In this document: positions 26,919 through 35,467 of the stretch, in pieces
How positions within the stretch are numbered: position 1 is the first letter of the stretch
Layout: every line of letters begins with the position of its first letter
Assembly: GCF_003386535.1 (NCBI RefSeq)
Contig: NZ_QTTN01000027.1
Coordinates: 24,281 to 88,280, forward strand
Reading direction: 5' to 3'
Origin: Paenibacillus taihuensis
GTDB taxonomy: Bacteria; Bacillota; Bacilli; Paenibacillales; Paenibacillaceae
Length of the DNA: 64,000 bases
The notes under the pieces: model-generated
Database searches by the model: none
What the model saw: only the letters and a program-made list of their open reading frames with translations
What the model was told of the DNA's origin: nothing
Position numbers and translations under genes: made by a program

Positions 26919-27209
26919 TCATCGCTGTAATGTGGATCCGTATGTCTCATCTCTTAGTCTTCGAGTTATAGAAACATATCGTATATCCGTATGTTGCCCT
27001 AAGTTCGGTTTAAAGCGCATCTTGATAAAATCAATGCATTGCATATTTAGACCCGTCACTTCTTTGATTAAATTCGTGTAGTCTTTTATGTCAGGAAGCT
27101 TCTGCTTTGAAACAAGCAAAGGAAACTGTATGATTTCGGGTTTCCTACCTGCTCTATCTAATTCTAAACTAATATAGTATCTATCCAATAAAAGATTATG
27201 ATTCTCCAT
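26919..27209 (-). CDS. Hypothetical protein within chemotaxis cluster
   Basis: A 96-residue ORF between cheY and cheA on the same strand. It begins MENHNLLLDRYYISLELD and has KQKLPDIKDYTNLIKEVTGL and DIRYVSITRRLRDET segments, mixed charge, and no membrane region. Ribosome site GAAGTGAAG is moderate. I do not recognise a family. Position suggests a chemotaxis accessory or a regulator of CheA, but it could also be a non-coding leader ORF. Confidence 0.5.
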   Translation of the reverse strand: MENHNLLLDRYYISLELDRAGRKPEIIQFPLLVSKQKLPDIKDYTNLIKEVTGLNMQCIDFIKMRFKPNLGQHTDIRYVSITRRLRDETYGSTLQR

Positions 27210-27319
27210 TCTTCACTTCTACACATCCATTTTTAAATTATGGGTTAGATAGGACATGACACGCAGCCCTTCCCTATCTTGTTCATTTTAAATAAATTAG
27301 GAGCCGGTCACTTGGGCTT

Positions 27320-27490
27320 AGCATGCGTCTTCGCCCATATCTGGTTGTAATTTGCAAGCAATTCAATCGCGTAAGAGAAAACACTTATCGCAGTAAACGC
27401 CGTCAAGTAATAAAATGAAATCCCACAATAAACGCAATTGAAATCTGCAGCAAAGTGTGCGACATGTTCAAGAGAACTACCATACTATAA
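27320..27490 (-). pseudogene. Possible decayed membrane-protein tail
   Basis: Minus-strand translation gives a hydrophobic stretch (SHTLLQISIAFIVGFHFIT, then TGA). After one base is skipped, it continues YLTAFTAISVFSYAIELLAN then YNQIWAKTHAKPK and a stop. The continuity of hydrophobic helices across a single frameshift suggests a broken small membrane protein in the cheY-to-ORF gap, but no family is recognised. Confidence 0.35.
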
Positions 27491-27551
27491 TAATGCTACC
27501 GCAACGTAGACAAATCTTACTATACATCTAGCTCTCCCAAGGATTATTTTA

Positions 27552-27914
27552 TTAAGCCGAGAGCACCTTTCTGACAGCTTCTAACACCCGGTCTTTTTGA
27601 AAGGGCTTCACAACAAAATCCTTCGCCCCTGCTGTAATTGCATCTAAAACCATGCCTTGCTGCCCCATTGCTGAGCACATAATCACTTTAACCTCTGAAT
27701 TCAATTGTTTAATGGCTTTGACCGCTGCTATACCATCCATCTCCGGCATTGTAATATCCATTGTAATGAGATCAGGATTGCAAGATTTATAAAAGGAGAT
27801 AGCTTCTTCACCGTTAGCTGCTTCAGCTACCACTTCATGCCCTCCCTCCGTTAAAATTTCTTTTATCATCTTTCTCATAAAAGCCGCGTCATCAACAACC
27901 ATAATTTTTGCCAT
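27552..27914 (-). CDS. cheY: Response regulator CheY
   Basis: A single-domain receiver of 120 residues. Acidic pocket Asp8/Asp9 is in MVVDDAAFMRKM, the phospho-acceptor is Asp53 in LITMDITMPEMDG, and the conserved Lys is in FVVKPFQ. There is no output domain, so it signals by binding a partner, classically the flagellar switch. It is separated by 22 bp from cheX, its probable phosphatase, and acts as the phosphoryl acceptor for the CheA in the same cluster. Confidence 0.95.
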   Translation of the reverse strand: MAKIMVVDDAAFMRKMIKEILTEGGHEVVAEAANGEEAISFYKSCNPDLITMDITMPEMDGIAAVKAIKQLNSEVKVIMCSAMGQQGMVLDAITAGAKDFVVKPFQKDRVLEAVRKVLSA

Positions 27915-27936
27915 TCAAGACACTTCCCATTCTGTT

Positions 27937-28404
27937 TTATTTAGTTGTTTGCGCCTCTTCTAGCTGCATGTACACATCAATTTTGCCTATCTCAGATGTC
28001 ATTGTTACAACTGTGTAATTGTTGATGGAATGATACGTAACGTCCCCCTCATGAAGAAGAGGCTGAGTAATATTAACTTGAATTCCTTGGGATGCTAATT
28101 CAGTAGCAATTCCGCTAACAAACCAGTTTCCAAACTCTTGAAATGCGCTCCAACACATTTCATCAAGTTGTTGAACTTCATAGCCCCCCATCATACGACT
28201 AACCAATTCCTTAACAGTAGCCGTACTCATCGTACTAATAAACTGCCCTTCCATCTGCCCAATAATTTGGAGAGCTACACCAACGCCATTACTCTCAATG
28301 CTATTAGCCCCTTGCTGCAACTCAGATGTCTCAACAATCAAGCCAAGGTACCCAGCTAATACATTCTGTCCAACCTTGGATATTACGTCATATTCATTAA
28401 GCAT
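27937..28404 (-). CDS. cheX: CheX-type CheY-P phosphatase
   Basis: A 155-residue protein of the CheC/CheX/FliY phosphatase class. The single catalytic ExxN motif is FQEFGNW (Glu and Asn four apart) within SAFQEFGNWFVSGIATEL. An ISTMSTATVKELVSRMMGG segment lies before it, as in CheX. It dephosphorylates CheY-P and so resets the signal. As first gene of the che unit it follows a 300-bp leader that contains repeat copy A (28544-28645). Confidence 0.88.
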   Translation of the reverse strand: MLNEYDVISKVGQNVLAGYLGLIVETSELQQGANSIESNGVGVALQIIGQMEGQFISTMSTATVKELVSRMMGGYEVQQLDEMCWSAFQEFGNWFVSGIATELASQGIQVNITQPLLHEGDVTYHSINNYTVVTMTSEIGKIDVYMQLEEAQTTK

Positions 28405-28543
28405 GTCGTTCTCCCTGAATTAAGTCTTAGTTTCTAAGATATTTTTTCCTCGTGTGCTGTAATTTCTGGATTTCCGCAGGTCAGGAAATCCTGCTTTCTC
28501 AATTGGTATGAATTTGCTTTGCAGGATTGAGATCAGCGAGGAG

Positions 28544-28645
28544 ACAATCCCTATTGGAGTTCCATTTTAAATTGAGGCTCTTACCGTGTTCTAACAACTA
28601 GACCCACGTATTCTAACTAATCACTTCATTGGAGACTGAGAATCG
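28544..28645 (-). repeat. 100-bp upstream repeat, copy A (before cheX)
   Basis: About 75 percent identical by eye to 29713-29815. Conserved blocks on the plus strand include TCCCTATT, GAGTT, CATTTTA, TCTTACCG, GTTCTAACAAC and TTCTAACTAA. Read on the transcribed (minus) strand it has two GTTAGAA boxes 22 bp apart and a TAAAAT -10-like box. It lies 140 bp upstream of cheX. Confidence 0.65.
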
Positions 28646-28711
28646 CTTATTTGTATGTAATCCAATGTATATTCGTGGAAAGTACGAATATATATGGATT
28701 AAAGGTAATGA

Positions 28712-29368
28712 TTAAAATAGAACCGCCAACTTTTTCTTGATACGTGTTCTTGCGTTGTCGACTGCTCTCAGTGAAATTTCCAACTGAAGAGCGATTTCTT
28801 TGTACGATAGATTTTCACACGATAATCCCAGAAATACACCCTTTTCAAGAGAAGTTAGTCGACGGAAGAAGGCTTGAAACTGAACTCGTACCTCTTGATT
28901 TTCTATTTCCTGTAGTATGATATCTTCAGGCGTTTTGTCTTTAGATGGAGTTACATCATAATACGATGTATAGAAACAAGCATTTAAACATGGTTCATCT
29001 AGGGAATTGCAGGTAGAAAGTATCTGCTGTTTCTTTCGTGTTTCCCGTTTCACGGCGTTGATTATTGCAGTTTTCACATGCAGTTTAGCATAAACAATAA
29101 AAGGGACTTTCCGCTCAAAGTCGTAAAGAGTTAGGGCTTTGTAAAGTCCGAGAGACCCCTCTTGGATTAAGTCGCGCTGGGTTAAACTTGGTGCGAAATA
29201 TTGTTTTGCAATCGATTTGATATGGCGGAGGTTTATTTCTAGAAGGGTGTTAAAGGCATCCTCATTGCCTTCTTTGAAACTTTTAACCAGGGTCTGGATT
29301 CTATTCATTTCCTGGTCATTGCTCTCTTTTGGTGCCTGATCATTCTTTTTTCCAAGTAACATACTCAT
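28712..29368 (-). CDS. SigH-like sigma-70 family factor
   Basis: A 218-residue sigma factor with region 2 (LLEINLRHIKSIAKQYF, QRDLIQEGSLGLYKALTLYD, VPFIVYAKLHVKTAIINAVK) and region 4 (LTSLEKGVFLGLSCENLSY, EIALQLEISLRAVDNARTRI). Architecture and length are closest to SigH/Spo0H-type factors (about 210-220 residues), rather than ECF. A Cys-containing linker (LDEPCLNACFYTSYYD) is unusual. It lies upstream of the che cluster on the same strand. Repeats before it and before cheX suggest that it may drive its own gene and the cluster. Confidence 0.88.
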   Translation of the reverse strand: MSMLLGKKNDQAPKESNDQEMNRIQTLVKSFKEGNEDAFNTLLEINLRHIKSIAKQYFAPSLTQRDLIQEGSLGLYKALTLYDFERKVPFIVYAKLHVKTAIINAVKRETRKKQQILSTCNSLDEPCLNACFYTSYYDVTPSKDKTPEDIILQEIENQEVRVQFQAFFRRLTSLEKGVFLGLSCENLSYKEIALQLEISLRAVDNARTRIKKKLAVLF

Positions 29369-29712
29369 GTAATATTACCACCTGTTGAATATATTCTTTC
29401 CAAGATGTGAAGTTGAGACACATTTGATAAAGTGTCATACGACGACAAGGTCATGTCATGAGATAGATCAGTCCCTTTTTTATCATAAAAATCACCATGT
29501 ATGTATGGTTGCTAACTCCTGCGCAGTGTATAGAAATAGTGCAAAGCGTTCACAGTTTATGACAGTTCTCAGACCACAGCTATACAAGACTTCTTATAAA
29601 AGTACTAGATTACAGCTCCATCAACTCCATCAAGATGCTCTTGGACTAAGCGCTAAAAGTAATTTCTTGCATGTTCTTCGTACTCTTGTATGTGCTCTAA
29701 TGCAACGACTAA

Positions 29713-29815
29713 AACATTCCCTATTCGAGTTTCATTTTAGGTGGAGGTTCTTACCGCGTTCTAACAACGTAGACGCATTTCTAACTAAATCATTTCAAGC
29801 AAGAATGAGAATTAA
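29713..29815 (-). repeat. 100-bp upstream repeat, copy B (before sigma gene)
   Basis: Partner of 28544-28645. On the minus strand it carries GTTAGAA boxes 20 bp apart and the same TAAAAT box. It ends about 345 bp upstream of the sigma-gene start. An ORF crossing it on the plus strand looks spurious. Confidence 0.65.
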
Positions 29816-29822
29816 CTTTTAA

Positions 29823-30094
29823 CCGCTTTACTCCACTATCTATCATTGGTGAATTATAATTTTGTTCAATGACTTTACTTTTTCTGAAACTAATCCAATA
29901 CAATAAGACTCAAATTATAGCTGGTATCACTAGCGTTGCATAAACTCTCCGCTAGTAATTAGTCAGAATATTAAGAACATGGCTCTGCGTCTGAAATCCA
30001 AACAGTCGATCGGCTCTTAGAGGTAGCTTCGTCCATTTGGAAATTTTATGTATTCCTGTTCACGTGTGTAAGCTTGGTATCGGATCGCGCAACC
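29823..30094. other. Gene-free stretch
   Basis: No coding signal was recognised. It contains one short hairpin, ACTAGCG/CGCTAGT (29929-29956) with a 14-nt loop, and AT-rich sequence leading to the IS4 remnant. Confidence 0.4.
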
Positions 30095-31243
30095 TTATGA
30101 GGTTGCTCTTGGTCTTCGTCCGGCTGAAGTTCTGCTCGGCCTTCGTTTCATCCGTGCAAGCCACTCCGCATATGGTTGCCACAGCAACTTGTGCAGCCAA
30201 CGTGAAATCTCAAGTAGGCTGTGGTCAACCTTCGTCTCAAGTTTGACAAGCACATGCAAGCAAAAGGCGATGAGCGCAATCCAGATTTGGTTGTGTACAG
30301 CTCGCTCACTCGTGCCATAGAACCGCTTTATCCGAAGATGCTGTTTCATCCATTTGAAGAATGTCTCAATGGCCCAGCGATTGCGGTACATTTCACCGAT
30401 TTCGTCGCCTGTCAGATCGAATCGGTTGGTCACCAAAAAGAGTAGGTTACCTTCCGAATCCTCAGTTTGAATCATGCGAAGCTCATGTTTAACGCGCTTC
30501 TGCGGTGATCCAATTCGCACAATCTCATCAGCCAAAATCTTGCTGTCTGGCGGAATCGCATTCGACATTAGCGGTTCGATGACCGCGTTATTTTTCAGCC
30601 GCGTCACAAAGAAAATTCCATCCTTGCAATACCGATCAAACGCATCGTAATTCACATAACCGCGGTCAAATATGTACGTTGCACCAGGTTCATCCATGAG
30701 CCATCCATTTGTGCCCGATCGTTCTTCTTTGCTTCTGTAATTGTCGCTCTCTCGGGTAGGACCTCGTTTTCACCGACGAAAGCGAGTCGCAAAAGCAGCT
30801 TAATTCCGGCCTTTGACTTGCGAAACGCCGCCCACTTGTAGGTGTTCAAGCAAAGGGAGACGGTACTCGAATCGATGATCTTCATGTTTTTACGATGGTT
30901 GGCAGGCGCATGTCGCATCAGCATTTGCTTCACCAAGCGCTCGAAAACTTGTTTAAGGAGTTCCGAGTCCACTTGATTATGCTTACGACTCAGCTGCGAC
31001 GCAGAAATAGAGGATAATCCAAGTTCCTTCTGAAAAGCACGGCTCAGCATATGATTGGCGATGTCACGAAGGCCATCACAATTGTGTAATTGCGCATGTA
31101 AGAACAGCTTGAAGTACGCTGTCGTTGTCAGTTTCTTGACGCATTTGTCTTGGCCCGATTGTGCAATTTGATCTGTGACACGTTTTTGTACATATTGGCG
31201 AAAGCCATTTACCAAACGATGAAAATAGCGTATTCTTGTCCAT
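30095..31243 (-). pseudogene. IS4-family transposase broken by frameshifts
   Basis: The minus strand encodes an IS4-type DDE transposase in three pieces. MDKNTLFSSFGKWLSP starts at ATG 31243. After a frameshift comes VQKRVTDQIAQSGQDKCVKK through the first catalytic Asp (MKIIDSSTVSLCL) to KKNDRAQMDG. After a second shift near 30700, DEPGATYIFDRGYVNYDAFD carries the second Asp, and NRWAIETFFKWMKQHL, the Y-(x)-R/E-x-x-K motif, carries the Glu. Every catalytic residue survives but no single frame does, so the copy is inactive. Termini were not resolved. Confidence 0.85.
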
Positions 31244-31315
31244 GCGATGATCCTTTTTAGTGGATTTGGACAGGTCTACCTTCCATTCCGTTCTAAAGGA
31301 TTTTTTTATGCTCAT

Positions 31316-31778
31316 TCGGCATAAATATTGAAAATTGTGAAAATTACATATACATTAATGCAACGCCAGTGAGCTGGTATAAATAATTGAATTTATTGGC
31401 AACGGGGTACACACACGTTACAAGTTGTGATCTTCTTCAGCAATAGCGGAAGTCACTTTGTTCTCGATTTAATTTATTCATCTTCGTTGAGGCTGTACCA
31501 TGCACACCAATAGTGCCGCGACCAAAGGCGGCGGCATGACAAAGCTGAGAAGAAATGAACGTCTCGTCTCGCCTCGCCTCTCCCCTCCCCCCATTTCTCT
31601 TCAAACGCAGAAGGACCCTATTCTCGATATTTGCAAGCAAAACAAGCAGTGTACGGATTCCAGTCAATCATATTTTTTAATAAATCTACTTTTATTCGGC
31701 AAGCTAAACAAGCCAGATTATGCATAGTGATTGTTTATGTTTTCTGCTCGTAATTGTAGCTTTCCCTAGACGAAAACA
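31316..31778. other. Gene-free stretch
   Basis: No convincing coding sequence, repeat or RNA was recognised. Short ORFs here are C/T-tract rich and have no supporting ribosome site. Confidence 0.4.
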
Positions 31779-31808
31779 GGACGAAGCATGGTATTATCAG
31801 CTTCGTCC
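31779..31808 (-). terminator. Terminator of sigma/WD40/lipoprotein operon
   Basis: GGACGAAGC pairs perfectly with GCTTCGTCC around a 12-nt loop. On the minus strand it is followed by TGTTTTCG. It lies 18 bp beyond the lipoprotein stop. Confidence 0.7.
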
Positions 31809-31826
31809 CATTTTAAGATTACTTAA

Positions 31827-32402
31827 TTAATGGATTGCTTTCGCAGTTTTTGCAATCTTCTCGGAGTCATCTAAAGTTATCTGTTTGGCATCGAACCGGA
31901 GATCGTATATTACCTGCGATTCCTTCAAGAAATAATAATAATGGATTTCTTCTCTCTCTCCTTCATTTCCACTAGCCTCGATCTTCAAATGCGCACGTAC
32001 CGTTGGAACAGGGAAGCCATTCAATGATTCCTTCTTATTGACAATTGCCCCGTTGGGAAGTAACGAGTCAATGGATTTCGAATCGTTATACCCCAGTCCA
32101 TCTAACCCTCCGACAGGCACCTCATCTTTCTGGAAGCTAAAAGACTCTTCGCCACTTTGCAGCGTCCATTCCGACGGAATTTGTATGACCAGATGAAGCG
32201 CACTTACTTCGGCTGTCTTCTCTTCATCAGCCGCCTTGGAGGCATCTTTTAAATTTAGAGCCAATCCTGAATTAACGGACCTGTCTGCTTTCATCTCCTG
32301 ATTTCTTTGATTCTCCTGTATCTCTTGAGCTGATGAACAACTTGTTGCAAATATAACGACAGCCAGACCTAGACTTAAGCCGAACAAGTATTTTAGTTTC
32401 AA
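31827..32402 (-). CDS. Predicted lipoprotein of ECF operon
   Basis: About 191 residues from TTG 32402, preferred because AGGAG is 8 bp upstream and the product then opens with the normal lipoprotein leader MKLKYLFGLSLGLAVVIF, lipobox ATSC, Cys22. A TTG three codons earlier abuts the ribosome site. The mature protein is acidic and includes LVIQIPSEWTLQSGEESFSF and a C-terminal YDLRFDAKQITLDDSEKI segment, which may form a PsbP/Mog1-like fold, though this is not firmly recognised. It is the last gene of the ECF sigma/anti-sigma unit and could be a sensor or target of it. Confidence 0.8.
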   Translation of the reverse strand: MKLKYLFGLSLGLAVVIFATSCSSAQEIQENQRNQEMKADRSVNSGLALNLKDASKAADEEKTAEVSALHLVIQIPSEWTLQSGEESFSFQKDEVPVGGLDGLGYNDSKSIDSLLPNGAIVNKKESLNGFPVPTVRAHLKIEASGNEGEREEIHYYYFLKESQVIYDLRFDAKQITLDDSEKIAKTAKAIH

Positions 32403-32414
32403 TGGATCCAACTC

Positions 32415-33731
32415 CTAATGATAATCGATTGTTAACTCTTGCAATGAGAAATGAATACCGGATTCTTCATTGACATTCCGTGTAAATACCAAATTCTTAC
32501 CATTCGGAGACCAAGCCGGGTGCCCATCCGAGGTCTCTCCGCTTACGGCAAATGCAGCATGAAGATCCTCTCGGCTGTCTGCTTCAGTGAGAAGCTCTTT
32601 CATTAACCTAACGGGATATGCACTGTGTGTCAGTTGGGTTTCAGTTCCGCTCTCGATATTAATCGCCCAAAGCTCTTGATATTGAAATTCAGCTGAATAA
32701 GCAGCACGCTCTTGCTTCTTGTTCAGTACTTGATGTTCCACTCGTGTCTTCACATAAGCAACGAATGGTCCTGCCGGTGACCATGCGGGCATTTGTCCAT
32801 CCACCAGCTTTCTTTGCGTATGATCGGACAGATTCATGATCCAGATTTGCGGCGAAACAGAGCCTTCATCCAAGGTGTAGCTAATCTTCTTCCCATCTGG
32901 GGACCAAGTAGGCTGGCTCCCCTTCGTACTGACTCCTAACTCCGTACCGTCTGTATTTACGATGTGTATAGTTCGTTCGTACATAACACCTGTCTCATCA
33001 GATAATCGCGCGCGAACAGCTGTAAATGCAATCCGCTTTCCATCCGGTGACCATACTGGAGCTTCAAATGCAGTGTCGGCGTTTGAAGGAAGAGCCACTA
33101 ACCTTGACCCAGATCCATTACGGTTAACAACCCAAATCCCTGGTACGGAGGTTCTACGTAATGCTTGATTGTAACCTGAAAATGCTATCATTTTGCCGTC
33201 CGGAGACCATGCCGCATCCCTCATATAAGGGAAAGACAGAGAAAGTTTCATCGACTGACCCGATGTACGATCCCATAAAAAAATTTCATCTTCTACCCCG
33301 TAGCTAATATTTTGATCACTGCCTGCATATCTGGGCGACATTGCTTGTTTAACACCAAGACTAAGGAGTTGTCCTTGACTACTAACGCTAAGTTCCGAAG
33401 CATTGACGTCAGACCGCCCCAAGATAGGTGTAAAGATTAACCCTATTACCAGGAGCAGCGCGGCGGCAGCCGTTATCCAACTGAAACGTTTGAGTAAGAA
33501 TAGCCTCGCCTTCACCTTATTCCCTTTGGTAGCATAGGTGATCTGCTCCCAGCCCTTATAGGCAAATTCATTTGAAGGCTCTTGATAAATGCGAGCTGCT
33601 CCTCTCAATTTCCTCACGGTTTCAATCATCGCCTCAAGCTCCGGATTCATCTCGAACTCTTCCCTTTTGTCCGATCCATTCTCTAAATGATCAATCAAAC
33701 GTGATAGAACTTCTTCCCTATTCAGTCCCAT
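32415..33731 (-). CDS. TolB/WD40-like beta-propeller anti-sigma-type membrane protein
   Basis: About 438 residues from ATG 33731 (AAGGAG 10 bp upstream), overlapping the end of the ECF sigma gene by 14 bp. A cytoplasmic N-terminus of about 80 residues (EEVLSRLIDHLENGSD) precedes a membrane helix (WITAAAALLLVIGLIFTPIL). The large extracytoplasmic part has at least five PD40-type propeller blades (AWSPDGKMIAFSGY, VWSPDGKRIAFTA, TWSPDGKKISYT, AWSPAGPFVAYV, AWSPNGKNLVFT). Coupling with the ECF gene makes an anti-sigma role likely, with the propeller sensing an envelope or peptidoglycan signal. Confidence 0.85.
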   Translation of the reverse strand: MGLNREEVLSRLIDHLENGSDKREEFEMNPELEAMIETVRKLRGAARIYQEPSNEFAYKGWEQITYATKGNKVKARLFLLKRFSWITAAAALLLVIGLIFTPILGRSDVNASELSVSSQGQLLSLGVKQAMSPRYAGSDQNISYGVEDEIFLWDRTSGQSMKLSLSFPYMRDAAWSPDGKMIAFSGYNQALRRTSVPGIWVVNRNGSGSRLVALPSNADTAFEAPVWSPDGKRIAFTAVRARLSDETGVMYERTIHIVNTDGTELGVSTKGSQPTWSPDGKKISYTLDEGSVSPQIWIMNLSDHTQRKLVDGQMPAWSPAGPFVAYVKTRVEHQVLNKKQERAAYSAEFQYQELWAINIESGTETQLTHSAYPVRLMKELLTEADSREDLHAAFAVSGETSDGHPAWSPNGKNLVFTRNVNEESGIHFSLQELTIDYH

Positions 33732-34233
33732 GGCCTGGTTCTCCTTCCTCATTGTTAATGCCGAGCTTCTTCTGAATCATGCGTATGGCTCTAAATTGCA
33801 TGGTTTTTACAGATGATTCTGCCTTTCCGGTTATCTCCGCCGTTTCTTTGACTGAGTAGCCCTGGATAACGCGCAGAACAACAATCATACGCTGCTCATC
33901 GTTCAAAGCTTTTAAAGCTTGACGAATTAGCTCATCACGGATAACCATTTGCTCTGGGTCATACATTCCTTTGTCTGCGAGAATCTCTTCAAAAATAGGT
34001 AAGGATTGCCCTTGCTTCCTCATTTTACGCCAACGATCAATGATAAGCCGTAGAGCTGTTCGCTTAAGCACCGCGACAACGTTCGACGATTCGTAGTTTC
34101 GTTTGCTCCGCATAAGACGGATGAAAGTCTCTTGTGTTAGATCCTCCGCTTCCTGCCTTCCACTACTCATTTTAAAATAAATAAAATTGTATAGCTCCTT
34201 CCAATGATCTTTCCATAGCTTTTCCCAATCCAT
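33718..34233 (-). CDS. ECF sigma factor
   Basis: A 171-residue group-4 sigma factor. Region 2 contains HWKELYNFIYFKM and AEDLTQETFIRLMRS. Region 4 contains ALNDEQRMIVVLRVIQGYSV and EITGKAESSVKTMQFRAIRM. It is first in a three-gene operon with the propeller anti-sigma and lipoprotein. The upstream region carries a GTAAC/CGTTA pair with 16-bp spacing, which may be its own promoter. Confidence 0.93.
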   Translation of the reverse strand: MDWEKLWKDHWKELYNFIYFKMSSGRQEAEDLTQETFIRLMRSKRNYESSNVVAVLKRTALRLIIDRWRKMRKQGQSLPIFEEILADKGMYDPEQMVIRDELIRQALKALNDEQRMIVVLRVIQGYSVKETAEITGKAESSVKTMQFRAIRMIQKKLGINNEEGEPGHGTE

Positions 34234-34272
34234 TCATGTACCTCCGTAAATAAGAGCCGGCTCTACCGTTAA

Positions 34273-34298
34273 TAACGAAAGATATGAGGATTCGTTAC
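34273..34298 (-). promoter_or_regulatory. Candidate autoregulated ECF promoter
   Basis: On the minus strand GTAAC and CGTTA are separated by 16 bp, about 40 bp before the sigma gene. The same bases form an inverted repeat AACGAA/TTCGTT. The spacing suits an ECF promoter, but the motif is not a known consensus. Confidence 0.35.
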
Positions 34299-34440
34299 TT
34301 GCTAGGTAAAAAATCAACTTTTTACAAGTGAAGTCAATGAGCCATATAGTTCGTAACTTGCTTTGGAATGCTGCTTCCAATGATAACTATCAGCTGTACG
34401 TGTAGAGGATGCAAGAAATATTTATTTTGTAAGCGTCAAA

Positions 34441-34467
34441 TAGCCCACACCTTTAAGGAGTGGGCTA
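34441..34467 (-). terminator. Terminator of AIM24 gene
   Basis: TAGCCCAC pairs with GTGGGCTA around an 11-nt loop, 16 bp after the AIM24 stop. The minus-strand tail is ATTTGAC, so efficiency is uncertain. Confidence 0.6.
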
Positions 34468-34482
34468 TACGCTTACGCTTTT

Positions 34483-35163
34483 CTAGTTACCTCTTGGTAT
34501 GAATTGTTGTACCCAGCTTCCGAAACCTTTTCCATTGCGAGTCTGAATTAATACAGTGCCTTTCCCTTTAAATCGGCAAACGGCTAACTCACCAGAAGTA
34601 AAGGTAGAAAACCATCCTTTTGAAGCTTTCTCGACTTTATAATTCATATAACTAGGCCATGCGACAAGATGCTGACTATCAATAACAACTTCTTCATGAT
34701 CAGAAAGACTGATGGCGTGGATTGCTCCAAAGGAAGAAATGAATACCGTCCCTTTGCCACTTACCTCAAGGATAAAGAAACCTTCACCTGAAAAAAGAGA
34801 CTTAGAAATATTTTGAATTTTTGTTGATACTTTAATTCCCATGGTTGCAGCCAGGAACCCATTCTTTTGGACCAAAAGTGTATACGAGCCATCAAGTTCA
34901 ACTGCTTGAACATCACCAACAGAATTTGGGGCAAGGAGTACTTCTCCCTGGCATTCACTAGCAAGCAACTCCTGGAAAAAGAATTTTTCCCCACTCAGTA
35001 GACGGCCAAAACCACGAAGTATTCCCCCGTCCAAAGTACCTTTTAACTCAACTTTGGGACTCATTGAGATCATCGCATTCATTTCAGCTTTTATCGCTTC
35101 GTCTCTTTCCAACTTTACTTTTACAAGAGGGAACGTATTGCCATATAAGATCTCATACTTCAC
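34483..35163 (-). CDS. AIM24-family protein
   Basis: A 226-residue protein of the AIM24/TIGR00266 family, a beta-rich TRAP-like fold of unknown biochemical function. Family features are the opening FPLVKVKLERDEAIKAEMNA, the glycine-rich GTLDGGILRGFGRLLSGEKF and the repeated GSYTLLVQKNGFLAAT/GKGTVFISSFG segments. GGAGAA precedes the start. It is monocistronic and has no evident link to neighbours. Confidence 0.9.
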   Translation of the reverse strand: MKYEILYGNTFPLVKVKLERDEAIKAEMNAMISMSPKVELKGTLDGGILRGFGRLLSGEKFFFQELLASECQGEVLLAPNSVGDVQAVELDGSYTLLVQKNGFLAATMGIKVSTKIQNISKSLFSGEGFFILEVSGKGTVFISSFGAIHAISLSDHEEVVIDSQHLVAWPSYMNYKVEKASKGWFSTFTSGELAVCRFKGKGTVLIQTRNGKGFGSWVQQFIPRGN

Positions 35164-35467
35164 GTTAAGCTATTTCTCCTTCTCATTTAAACCCTTCATA
35201 CCTAGCCTGACGAATTGTATTACTATTAATCACAAGCAACAGATTAACCCTCTAGCATGCACAATTATATGCTATTATCTTCATTTGGTAAATAACTTGT
35301 GCCTGTTTACATAAAGATGTTCAAAAGTGTGTGGCGGAATGCCAACCAGAAAAATATTCAAAAAAAGCTTGCACCACCACCAATCTATAAAGGTAAGGGG
35401 GTTCATTACCGTTTCAAAGAAGGGGGCAACACTCATCCCGGGATATACAGGTTCGTCCCTTCTACGT
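35164..35467. other. Gene-free stretch before the LysR gene 3' end
   Basis: Overlapping short ORFs on both strands, none with a recognisable domain or ribosome site. Nothing else was recognised. Confidence 0.4.

Noticed and set aside
29385..29822. A 145-codon plus-strand frame upstream of the sigma gene
   Set aside because: It runs across the duplicated regulatory-looking repeat, has no ribosome site and no recognisable domain.
31437..31667. A 76-codon minus-strand frame
   Set aside because: It spans a C/T-rich tract, lacks a ribosome site and resembles nothing known.
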